A stretch of DNA of 64,000 nt from Stenotrophomonas maltophilia (GTDB lineage Bacteria > Pseudomonadota > Gammaproteobacteria > Xanthomonadales > Xanthomonadaceae). Both the position numbers and the translations under genes were made by a program. The notes below the pieces were generated by a model. That model did no database searches. It was not told the DNA's origin and saw only the letters and a program-made list of their open reading frames with translations. Positions 43,454 through 49,972 of this stretch are shown piece after piece. Location of the stretch: positions 208,355 through 272,354 of the forward strand of contig NZ_NEQV01000007.1 of NCBI RefSeq assembly GCF_002799245.1, written 5' to 3'. Numbering within the stretch: position 1 is the stretch's first letter; every line of letters starts with the position of its first letter.

Positions 43454-44203
43454 ATGTTCCGCCCTTCCCTGCTGATGGTCCTGTTGCTGGTGAGCCCCGC
43501 CCTGCCCCTGCAGGTGGCGAACGCCGCCCCCGGCCGCGGCCTGACGGAAATTCCGGATCCCGAACTGAACCTGATGCGGGGCCGCTACACCGTGGGCGGC
43601 AATACCGTGGCCTGGTTCGGGGTGACGATGGTCTCGCAGTGGCAGGCCGGCAACGGGACCGTGCTGCAGGGAGCGCTGAGCCTGGGCATGGATTTCCGTG
43701 GCGGCGGCAGCCCGAAACTGAGCTTTCAGCCCAGCGTGCACGTGACTGCCGCCGACGCGCCGCTGCCGCAGACACCGGGGCGCCAGATCGACAGCAGCGG
43801 CCTGGCCAATGCCAGTGGTCTGGTGCAGAGCGTGCAGGTTGCCGGCGATGGCAACACCGCCCGCAATGCGACCACGCTGGTGGTACGCGATGGCGCGGTA
43901 CCGCCGCTGCCGGGTGACGGTACGCATTCGCTCAGTACGCAGGGGGCAGGCATGTCGGCCTCGGCAGTGCTGGACGGCAACCAGGCACGCCTGCAGCTGC
44001 AGGTGGATGGCCAGGGCGTGGTCCAGCAATGGATACGCAACGGCAGCGTCGGCCAGGGTATCGCCCTGGCCGGTGACGGCCAGATCGCCAGCAACCAGCT
44101 GCGGCTGGAGCTGGTGCGCGACACCACGGGCGGCAACCTGCCGTTGAGCCAGAACGTGGCCCAGGCGATTGCGATGAACCGCGGCATGGGGCCGGGCCGG
44201 TAG
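43454..44203 (+). CDS. secreted protein of Fap-like operon (FapE-position)
   Basis: A 249-residue exported protein with a perfect AGGAGG ribosome site before the ATG at 43454. The signal peptide ends near ANA (residue ~24). The mature part contains ELNLMRGRYTVGGNTVAWFG near its start, two blocks of the operon's repeat type (GLANASGLVQSVQVAGDGNT; GNGSVGQ region with NQLRLELV), and ends SQNVAQAIAMNRGMGPGR. FapE occupies this place in Pseudomonas operons; direct homology is not evident. Probably an extracellular or periplasmic accessory subunit. Confidence 0.68.
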   Translation: MFRPSLLMVLLLVSPALPLQVANAAPGRGLTEIPDPELNLMRGRYTVGGNTVAWFGVTMVSQWQAGNGTVLQGALSLGMDFRGGGSPKLSFQPSVHVTAADAPLPQTPGRQIDSSGLANASGLVQSVQVAGDGNTARNATTLVVRDGAVPPLPGDGTHSLSTQGAGMSASAVLDGNQARLQLQVDGQGVVQQWIRNGSVGQGIALAGDGQIASNQLRLELVRDTTGGNLPLSQNVAQAIAMNRGMGPGR

Positions 44204-44252
44204 CACCACGGCACGGCGTTGGGGGAAGCGTTCCACAACGCAGGACACGAAC

Positions 44253-45548
44253 ATGCACACCTTGATGAGGATCACCCCGTTGGCGCTGGCGGCGCTGGCG
44301 GGCGCCGCCTTCGCCGCACCGCCAGCGGCGGCGGACGATGGCGCCGACGTGCAGGCGCTGGCGAACCAGCTGGAGCAGCTGAAATCCAGTTACGCACAGG
44401 AGGTGCGGCGGCTGCGCGAACTGGACATGCAGGTGCAGGCGATGCAGGCACGCCTGAGCGGACGGGTGGGCCCGATGGCTGCGGCCCCAGCTGCGGCCGT
44501 CGACCATGGCCCGGCACTTCCGGCAGCACCGGGCGGCGAGGGTTATGCCAGCAGCGTCGCCGAGGCGCAGCAGGCAAAGCAGGAGGCGCGGCGCAGCGTG
44601 GATGACGTGAAACAGCAGCAATCGGCCCTGTTCTCGCGCCGCTTCACCATGGAGAGCAGCCTTACCTACGCCCGTTACGACCGCAAGCAGCTCACCCTCA
44701 ATGGCTTCCTGGCGCTGGATGCGATCTTCCTGGGCAACATCGCCATCGAGAACGTCGAATCCGATTCACTCACCTACAACCTGGCTGCCCGCTGGGGTGT
44801 CAGCCCGAACCTGACCCTCAACCTGGATGTGCCTTACCTTGCGCGTCGCACGGTCTACCAGAAGGGTGGCGCCGGCGGCGCGGCGGCCGCGATCGCGCAG
44901 GAACAAACCAATGGCAACGGCCTGGGCGACATCGGCCTGAGCGCGAACTACCGCTTGTTCGGCGAACGCGGCTGGCGCCCGGAGACGGTGCTCACCGCCG
45001 GGGTTACCGCCCCCACCGGGCGCGCACCTTACGGCCTGGACTGGAAGGTGATCGAGCGCGACGACGATGACTACATCCGCTTCGCCGTGCCCAAGGAACA
45101 GCCCACCGGCAATGGCGTGTGGCAGGCCAATGTGGGCCTGTCGATGGTCAAGACCGCCGATCCGGCCATCCTGTTCGCCAACATTGGCTATGTGCACTCG
45201 TTCCCGCGTGGCTTCAGTGACATCGACAGCAATCCCGATACGGTCAACCCGGGTGACGTGAAGCTGGGCGGCTCGGTCTACTTCGGCGCCGGCGTGGCCT
45301 TTGCGTTCAACGAACGCACCAGCCTCAGCCTGTCCTTCAGCGACCGCATCAGCGCCCGCGCGTCCACCCGCTTCCAGGGCGGCAAGTGGATGAAGGTGAT
45401 CGGCAGCGACGCCAATGCGGCGTCACTGAATCTGGGCGTGACCTATGCGCTCAACCAGCACACGACGCTGGTGACGCTGCTGGGCATCGGGCTGACCCCG
45501 GATGCACCGGACTTCACGCTGGCGTTCAAGATCCCTTACATGCTCTGA
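44253..45548 (+). CDS. outer-membrane coiled-coil/barrel transporter (FapF-like)
   Basis: A 431-residue outer-membrane protein. After the signal peptide (to residue ~27) comes a coiled coil (DVQALANQLEQLKSSYAQEV ... LRELDMQVQAMQARL), a flexible linker, then from residue ~130 a beta-barrel with alternating strands (SSLTYARYDRKQLTLNGFL; LTLNLDVPYLARR; TSLSLSFSDRISARAS) and a terminal aromatic-rich strand. FapF is exactly this: a trimeric coiled coil plugging a 12-stranded barrel that exports amyloid subunits. It is the strongest evidence that this operon is a Fap-type secretion system. Confidence 0.87.
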   Translation: MHTLMRITPLALAALAGAAFAAPPAAADDGADVQALANQLEQLKSSYAQEVRRLRELDMQVQAMQARLSGRVGPMAAAPAAAVDHGPALPAAPGGEGYASSVAEAQQAKQEARRSVDDVKQQQSALFSRRFTMESSLTYARYDRKQLTLNGFLALDAIFLGNIAIENVESDSLTYNLAARWGVSPNLTLNLDVPYLARRTVYQKGGAGGAAAAIAQEQTNGNGLGDIGLSANYRLFGERGWRPETVLTAGVTAPTGRAPYGLDWKVIERDDDDYIRFAVPKEQPTGNGVWQANVGLSMVKTADPAILFANIGYVHSFPRGFSDIDSNPDTVNPGDVKLGGSVYFGAGVAFAFNERTSLSLSFSDRISARASTRFQGGKWMKVIGSDANAASLNLGVTYALNQHTTLVTLLGIGLTPDAPDFTLAFKIPYML

Positions 45549-45848
45549 CCTGCCCGATGCGGCGACGACGTGCTCGCGGCACGTCGCCGCCGCGTCGTGG
45601 CACCCGCACGCAGGCCCTGAGCGCCCTGCCGGGCAACGCATCTCCTCTGGCGACGACGGCGTTGATCATCAGTTCCGCCGTATTCACGCCGCACCTTCAC
45701 GGTGATCCGCCCGCATTCTCCGTCGATTCCGCCAATCCGGCGGCGGCGCCATTTCCTACTCTGGCCCCACGGTGAAGCCCAGGCCGCTGCAGGCAACGCA
45801 CCGTGACACTGGATACCACGCACTTCCACCTTTTCGCAGGAGCAGGAC
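45549..45848. other. spacer between Fap-like and reb genes
   Basis: This 300-bp gap starts with an imperfect hairpin (about 45560-45592, GCGGCGAC...CGTGC with GCACGTCGCCGC). A less GC-rich stretch before 45849 may hold the reb promoter. A TGGCACC near 45596 looks like a -24 box, but the GC element is one base too close, so no sigma-54 promoter is called. No gene is seen. Confidence 0.5.
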
Positions 45849-46139
45849 ATGGCATTTCCAACCGCGGTAAACGACCAGATCACCGATTCGGTCACCCAGG
45901 CCAACACCAAGGTGCTGGGCGACGCGCCCGCCGTGGCGGTGGGCAACCTGTACCAGGCCACCGCGCAGGCGCTGGCCAATGCCGCCCACAACGCCACCAA
46001 CGCGCAGCAGCAGTCCTACGTGACCGCGCAGTCGGCCACCACCATGGGCGTGGCTACGCTGTACTCGGTCGATACCGCGACCACCGCCGTGGCAAGCAGG
46101 GAAATCCTCAGCACCCGCGTTCGCGGCCTGGGTTCCTGA
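45849..46139 (+). CDS. RebB-family R-body protein, copy 1
   Basis: A 96-residue protein of the RebB family, the structural units of R-bodies (coiled protein ribbons in the cytoplasm that extend rapidly, first known from Caedibacter). The family pattern is clear: AVNDQITDSVTQANTKVLGD, APAVAVGNLYQATAQALANA, HNATNAQQQSYVTAQSATT. No signal peptide, as expected for an intracellular product. An AGGAG site lies 7-10 nt before the ATG. It is nearly identical to copy 2, differing mainly at the C-terminus (ASREILSTRVRGLGS). First gene of the reb cluster. Confidence 0.92.
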   Translation: MAFPTAVNDQITDSVTQANTKVLGDAPAVAVGNLYQATAQALANAAHNATNAQQQSYVTAQSATTMGVATLYSVDTATTAVASREILSTRVRGLGS

Positions 46140-46182
46140 TCCGTCGTTCCGTAGCTGACCCGCCAACCCCAAGGAGATCGAC

Positions 46183-46452
46183 ATGGCATTCCCGACCGCT
46201 GTAAACGACCAGATCACCGATTCGGTCACCCAGGCCAACACCAAGGTGCTGGGCGACGCCCCCGCCGTGGCCATGGGCAATCTGTACCAGGCCACCGCAC
46301 AGGCACTGGCCAACGCCGCCCACAACGCCACCAATGCGCAGCAGCAGTCCTATGTGACGGCGCAGGCGGCCACCACCATGGGTGTGGCCACGCTGTACTC
46401 GATCGACACCGCCACCACCGGCGTGGCCACCAAGCAGATCCTCGGCGCGTGA
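46183..46452 (+). CDS. RebB-family R-body protein, copy 2
   Basis: An 89-residue RebB protein almost identical to copy 1 (changes such as AVAVGN to AVAMGN and SVDTATTAVAS to SIDTATTGVAT), ending KQILGA. An AAGGAG ribosome site lies 6-7 nt upstream. The close likeness in protein and DNA shows a recent tandem duplication. R-bodies need several Reb proteins of slightly different sequence, so duplicates may polymerise together. Confidence 0.92.
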   Translation: MAFPTAVNDQITDSVTQANTKVLGDAPAVAMGNLYQATAQALANAAHNATNAQQQSYVTAQAATTMGVATLYSIDTATTGVATKQILGA

Positions 46453-46478
46453 TGCGCCGGCTGGCAAGGAGCTGAGCC

Positions 46479-46745
46479 ATGGCATTTCCCACGGCCGTCA
46501 ACGACCAGATCACCGACTCGGTCAGCCAGGCCAACCTGCAGGTGCTGGGCGTGGCGCCTGCCACGGCAATGGGCACGCTGTACCAGGCCACCGCGCAGGC
46601 GCTGGCCAATGCCGCCCACAACGCGACGCTCGCCCAGCAGCAGATGTATGTCACGGCGCAGGCCGCGACCACGATGGGCGTCGCGCTGCTCTACGCCGTC
46701 GATACCGGCGCCACCGGCGCCGCCACCCGGAAGATTCTCGGCTGA
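46479..46745 (+). CDS. RebB-family R-body protein, copy 3
   Basis: An 88-residue RebB protein, 26 bp after copy 2, with AAGGAG 7 nt before the ATG. It is more diverged: SVSQANLQVLGVAPATAMGT in place of SVTQANTKVLGDAPAVAMGN, and ATLAQQQMYVTAQAATTMGV. All family blocks remain. Ends ATRKILG. Confidence 0.92.
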   Translation: MAFPTAVNDQITDSVSQANLQVLGVAPATAMGTLYQATAQALANAAHNATLAQQQMYVTAQAATTMGVALLYAVDTGATGAATRKILG

Positions 46746-46805
46746 ATCCATTGAGTGCCGGCAATCTCCGTTCCTGTAGTGCTGTCCACCCTAGGAGCTT
46801 CCACC

Positions 46806-47078
46806 ATGGCATTTCCCACCGCCGTCAACAGCCAGATCACCGATTCGGTCTCGCAGGTCAACACCAAGGTGCTTGGTGATGCGCCGGCCATCGCAATGGG
46901 CAACCTGTTCGTGGCCACCAGCCAGGCGTTGTCCAACGCCGCGCACAACGCCACCAACAACCAGCAGCAGTCCTACGTGACCATGCAGGCGTCGACCACC
47001 CAGGGGGTGTCCACGCTGTATGCGATCGACACCGCCTCCAACGGCGTGGCCACCCGCGAAATCCTGGGTCTGCGCTGA
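46806..47078 (+). CDS. RebB-family R-body protein, copy 4
   Basis: A 90-residue RebB protein beginning MAFPTAVNSQITDSVSQV; the ATG at 46806 is chosen because it matches the N-terminus of the other copies and has AGGAG upstream, while the open frame starts earlier. Family blocks: APAIAMGNLFVATSQALSNA, HNATNNQQQSYVTMQASTT. Ends REILGLR. A 15-bp-stem hairpin directly follows. Confidence 0.92.
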   Translation: MAFPTAVNSQITDSVSQVNTKVLGDAPAIAMGNLFVATSQALSNAAHNATNNQQQSYVTMQASTTQGVSTLYAIDTASNGVATREILGLR

Positions 47079-47085
47079 CGTGTCG

Positions 47086-47139
47086 GCCCGGCGTGACGCC
47101 AACCACCGCGCCCCCGCTCAGGGCGGCGTCACGCCGGGC
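47086..47139 (+). other. 15-bp-stem hairpin inside the reb cluster
   Basis: Perfect 15-bp stem (GCCCGGCGTGACGCC at 47086-47100 with GGCGTCACGCCGGGC at 47125-47139) and 24-nt loop, 10 nt before the next start codon, which itself has no good ribosome site. It may separate high expression of RebB copies 1-4 from lower expression of the rest, or control translation of the next gene (inference). Confidence 0.6.
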
Positions 47140-47148
47140 CCCTGATCG

Positions 47149-47385
47149 ATGGCCGCATCGCCTGCCACCGGCTACCTGCTGGCTGCAACCAGCACCGGCT
47201 CCGGAATGGCGATCGCCCTGGCCCCCTCGTTCGCGATGTCCGCCACTTACCTGGCGATGGCCGACAGCCTCGGCCTGGCAATGCAGAACGCGGTGGCCAA
47301 CCAGCAACGCGGCCAGGTGACCGCCGGCGCAAGCCTGGCCCAGGTCCTGGCCCTGATCATCCAGAAGGGAGCCGTTCCGTCATGA
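47149..47385 (+). CDS. short RebB-like protein
   Basis: A 78-residue diverged member: ALAPSFAMSATYLAMADSLG and MQNAVANQQRGQVTAGASLA align with the APAxAxGxxYQ and NAxxxQQ blocks of RebB, but the N-terminal VNxxITDxV block is replaced by AASPATGYLLAATSTGSG. The ATG stands just behind the long hairpin with no clear ribosome site. The stop overlaps the next ATG (ATGA), so these two are coupled. Confidence 0.75.
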   Translation: MAASPATGYLLAATSTGSGMAIALAPSFAMSATYLAMADSLGLAMQNAVANQQRGQVTAGASLAQVLALIIQKGAVPS

Positions 47386-47975
47386 GCAGTGAGAACACCG
47401 TCAACAGCCAGATCGTCGACAGCGTCAGCGCTGCCTCGACCCTGCTGGTGGCCCAGGGGCCGGCGCAGTCCTTCAGCATGCTGGACATGGTGATGCTGGA
47501 GACACTGGGCACCGCCATGCACAACGCCGTCGCGCGCCAGCAGGGAGCGGGCATGGTCAGCAACGCAGCGGTCACCGCGACCTGCGCGAAGATGATCAAT
47601 GCCCCCTGGCCGGTGCCGCCGCCCGCTCCGGAGCCCCCTCCGCCGCCACCGCCGCAGGTCATCCCCCTGCCCGGGCCGGTGCCGGCGCCCCCTTCGCCTG
47701 CGGCAGTGATCGCCGCGGCCACCGCAGAAGGAAAGACCGCCATCAGCGTCCTGCAGGCACAGACCCACGGTGCCACTGCCGACGCTGCGGCCGCTACCAC
47801 CAGCCTGCATGCACTCGAACAGCTTGCAGGCACGGCGGCAGCGCCCGCGCCCGGTTCTGCGCCCGACCTCTCGTCCGGTCCGGATCCGGCCACAGGTCCC
47901 GCCCAGGATCCCGCGCCAGACTCCCCTTCCTCCCCCTCCTCCCCGGCCACAGGCGACGCTGACGCCGGGGCCTGA
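47382..47975 (+). CDS. RebB-like protein with proline-rich tail
   Basis: A 197-residue protein. Residues ~1-70 are RebB-like (NTVNSQIVDSVSAASTLLVA; MLETLGTAMHNAVARQQGAG). Then follow a polyproline stretch (VPPPAPEPPPPPPPQVIPLP), a helical segment (AAVIAAATAEGKTAISVLQA) and a Pro/Asp/Ser-rich end. Such a tail could cap the ribbon, link it to something else or control assembly; it is not typical of simple RebB subunits. ATGA overlap with the gene before it. Confidence 0.78.
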   Translation: MSSENTVNSQIVDSVSAASTLLVAQGPAQSFSMLDMVMLETLGTAMHNAVARQQGAGMVSNAAVTATCAKMINAPWPVPPPAPEPPPPPPPQVIPLPGPVPAPPSPAAVIAAATAEGKTAISVLQAQTHGATADAAAATTSLHALEQLAGTAAAPAPGSAPDLSSGPDPATGPAQDPAPDSPSSPSSPATGDADAGA

Positions 47976-48022
47976 CACCGCGCAGGCCGCCAGCAGCCCC
48001 ACCCGCCCATCAAGGAGCCCGT

Positions 48023-48370
48023 ATGGACCCGAGCAACGTCAACGCCCAGGTCATCGATGTGATCAACCAGGTGCAGACGGCCACCATGTCCGCGACCGTG
48101 GTGAAGACCAGTGGGGCCGGCAAGGCCTACCAGTCGGTGGCCCAGTCCGCAGCGATCGCCGTGCAGGATGCTGCCGACGCCCTGCGCAATGTCTCAACCA
48201 TCGCGACCACCGCGGCCGGCGTGGCCATGGCCCAGTACCTGGCGACGGGAGACGAAAAGTATGCGAGGGTGCTCACGCAGGCGCAGACCATGATGCAGGG
48301 GGCCACCGACGACTTCAGCCGCGTCGGCAATGCCGCTGCGAACGTCCTCAAGGATTTTCCGGCCCAGTGA
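48023..48370 (+). CDS. RebB-like R-body protein (long form)
   Basis: A 115-residue member with an AAGGAG site 5-6 nt before the ATG. The N-terminus NVNAQVIDVINQVQTATMSA corresponds to the VNxxITDxVxxxN block, and GAGKAYQSVAQSAAIAVQDA to the GxxYQxxAQA block; a C-terminal extension (QAQTMMQGATDDFSRVGNAA) is added. It may correspond to one of the non-structural or initiating Reb proteins (RebC/RebD-like), but this assignment is uncertain. Confidence 0.78.
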   Translation: MDPSNVNAQVIDVINQVQTATMSATVVKTSGAGKAYQSVAQSAAIAVQDAADALRNVSTIATTAAGVAMAQYLATGDEKYARVLTQAQTMMQGATDDFSRVGNAAANVLKDFPAQ

Positions 48371-48390
48371 GGCCGCCAGGAGAGCCACGC

Positions 48391-49470
48391 ATGAGCGTTT
48401 TCATTGCCGGTCGTTCCATTCCCCAGGCCAACCTGCTGAGTCAATCGTGCCGGCGGGTCCTTCAGTTCATCGACGGTGGCGAGCACTGGTTGAGGTGGGC
48501 CATTGAGTCCCATGAGCACCGTTACACCTTCTCCGACGAGGGCACGATGCTGGATGGAGTGCAGCAGGGCCTGCACGGTTCGCGCATGGCATGGTTGCCG
48601 CGCACCGGCCTGCAGATCGGCCCAGTCAAGCTGCTCAGCCTCGGCACCAACGATCTCGATGTGCTGCGCCACCTCGAATTTGGCGATGAGACACGCCTGT
48701 CGCACAGCGAGGCGCAGGGGGTGCTGGCACGGCACCGGCTGCTCACCAACAGCGAACTCGGCGCCTGCCGCCCCTTCCTGGCCTCGATCGGCGCAGCCGA
48801 TGCTCCGCTGCTGCAGCAACTGGACTTCCGTGAATCGCTGGCGCTCCACCAGCTCGCCGGTGAGGTGGGAATGTCCACCGCGGCGGGTGACGATCTGGCC
48901 GACGCCGCGCGCTTCGCCCTGCTGCACGCGCGCCGGCCCATCGAGTTTGCCGATTACTTCCGCTTCTACCAGCGCGTGCGCGCAGGTGGCGGAAGCAGCG
49001 AGCAACGGTTGAATCGTGCCACCCGCGCGCTACAGCAGCTGCTGCCGATGCTGTTCGGCTTCCTGGACGGGCCACAGCTGCCACAGCTGCCGTCGCCGGA
49101 GCAGGTGCGCGAGGCGATCGCCGCCAGCCTGGCCGCGAACCGGCAGATCGGTTATGCGCGCATCTCCCTGGCCGCGCAGCAGATGGCGTTGGGCTTCGAC
49201 AACGAACCGGACCTGCTGCTGGATGACCACAGCTTGCGCGAGGCCGTGCAGCGGCAGCTGCGCGACGCGCAGGATTTCCTCAACGAACACCCGGTCTCCC
49301 GTGGCCAGCTCGGCCAGGACGGTGCCAGCGTGCAGTTCGCGATCGATGGCTCCAGGGCGCAGGCGCTGATCCAGGTGGAGGACAATGTGATCACCCTGCA
49401 GGACTACCGCCGCAGCCGTCGCTACCTGGGCGATGAAGCGCAGGTGGGCTACCAGGCGGATGCGGTGTGA
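48391..49470 (+). CDS. unrecognised conserved-looking protein of reb cluster
   Basis: A 359-residue cytoplasmic-looking protein (no signal or membrane segment) with AGGAG 8 nt before the ATG, 20 bp after the last RebB-like gene. It begins MSVFIAGRSIPQANLLSQSC; the middle is helical (ADAARFALLHARRPIEFADY; RATRALQQLLPMLFGFLDGP) and the end carries VEDNVITLQDYRRSRRYLGD. No known family is recognised. Its position, coupled between RebB-like genes and the last reb-cluster gene, suggests a dedicated assembly, triggering or regulatory function for the R-body. Confidence 0.72.
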   Translation: MSVFIAGRSIPQANLLSQSCRRVLQFIDGGEHWLRWAIESHEHRYTFSDEGTMLDGVQQGLHGSRMAWLPRTGLQIGPVKLLSLGTNDLDVLRHLEFGDETRLSHSEAQGVLARHRLLTNSELGACRPFLASIGAADAPLLQQLDFRESLALHQLAGEVGMSTAAGDDLADAARFALLHARRPIEFADYFRFYQRVRAGGGSSEQRLNRATRALQQLLPMLFGFLDGPQLPQLPSPEQVREAIAASLAANRQIGYARISLAAQQMALGFDNEPDLLLDDHSLREAVQRQLRDAQDFLNEHPVSRGQLGQDGASVQFAIDGSRAQALIQVEDNVITLQDYRRSRRYLGDEAQVGYQADAV

Positions 49471-49913
49471 ACCCGCCTCCGGCGCCGGGTGGCGATGGCG
49501 TGCAGGCAGCGACCGGGGCCCTCGCCTCGGCAGCCGGCGCGGCCGTTGCCGCCGGGCGCATGGCGGCCCGGCAACAGGCCCAGAAGATCCTTGCCGATGC
49601 GCAGTCGGCATTGCGCCATATCCTGGGGGAACGCGGCGACGGTGTTCCCCCCTCATCCCCAGCAGGAGCACCGACGATGACCTTCCCGACCCCGCTTCCC
49701 GGCAAGCCCACCCCCGCCTATCCGGCGGGCAAGACCCCGATGGAGATCGCCCAGGAACTCGCGGACGCCGCAATGGCCGCCAGTGAAGAGGGCATCCGCG
49801 CCGCGATGGAGGCTTCGCAACGCGCGGTCGAGGCCGCCAACGAGGCAGCCCGCCGCGCGGACGAAGCTGCCGAGCAGGCCGTGCAGCGCGCTGCCGAAGC
49901 GAACGCGCGGTAA
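49467..49913 (+). CDS. Ala-rich coiled-coil protein closing the reb cluster
   Basis: A 148-residue protein starting at GTG 49467, overlapping the previous stop as GTGTGA. Residues ~10-55 are Ala-rich helix (AAGAAVAAGRMAARQQAQKI); the C-terminal ~60 residues form a charged alanine coiled coil (EASQRAVEAANEAARRADEA). An internal ATG at 49677 has its own AGGAG site and would give a 78-residue product starting MTFPTPLPGKPTPAYPAGKT, so two products or a separate small gene are possible. No family is recognised. Confidence 0.62.
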   Translation: MNPPPAPGGDGVQAATGALASAAGAAVAAGRMAARQQAQKILADAQSALRHILGERGDGVPPSSPAGAPTMTFPTPLPGKPTPAYPAGKTPMEIAQELADAAMAASEEGIRAAMEASQRAVEAANEAARRADEAAEQAVQRAAEANAR

Positions 49914-49933
49914 CGCCTGCTGTTTCAACCCTG

Positions 49934-49966
49934 CGCCCCGGGCAGGCCCGCGCCTGCACCGGGGCG
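49934..49966. terminator. terminator hairpin at end of reb cluster
   Basis: CGCCCCGG (49934-49941) pairs with CCGGGGCG (49959-49966), followed by TATCGTTT, in the 59-bp gap before the convergent regulator gene. It probably ends both transcripts. Confidence 0.55.
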
Positions 49967-49972
49967 TATCGT

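Noticed and set aside
45596..45611. Possible sigma-54 promoter before the reb cluster
   Set aside because: TGGCACC fits a -24 box, but the GC of the -12 box is one base too close, and it lies ~240 bp from the first reb gene.
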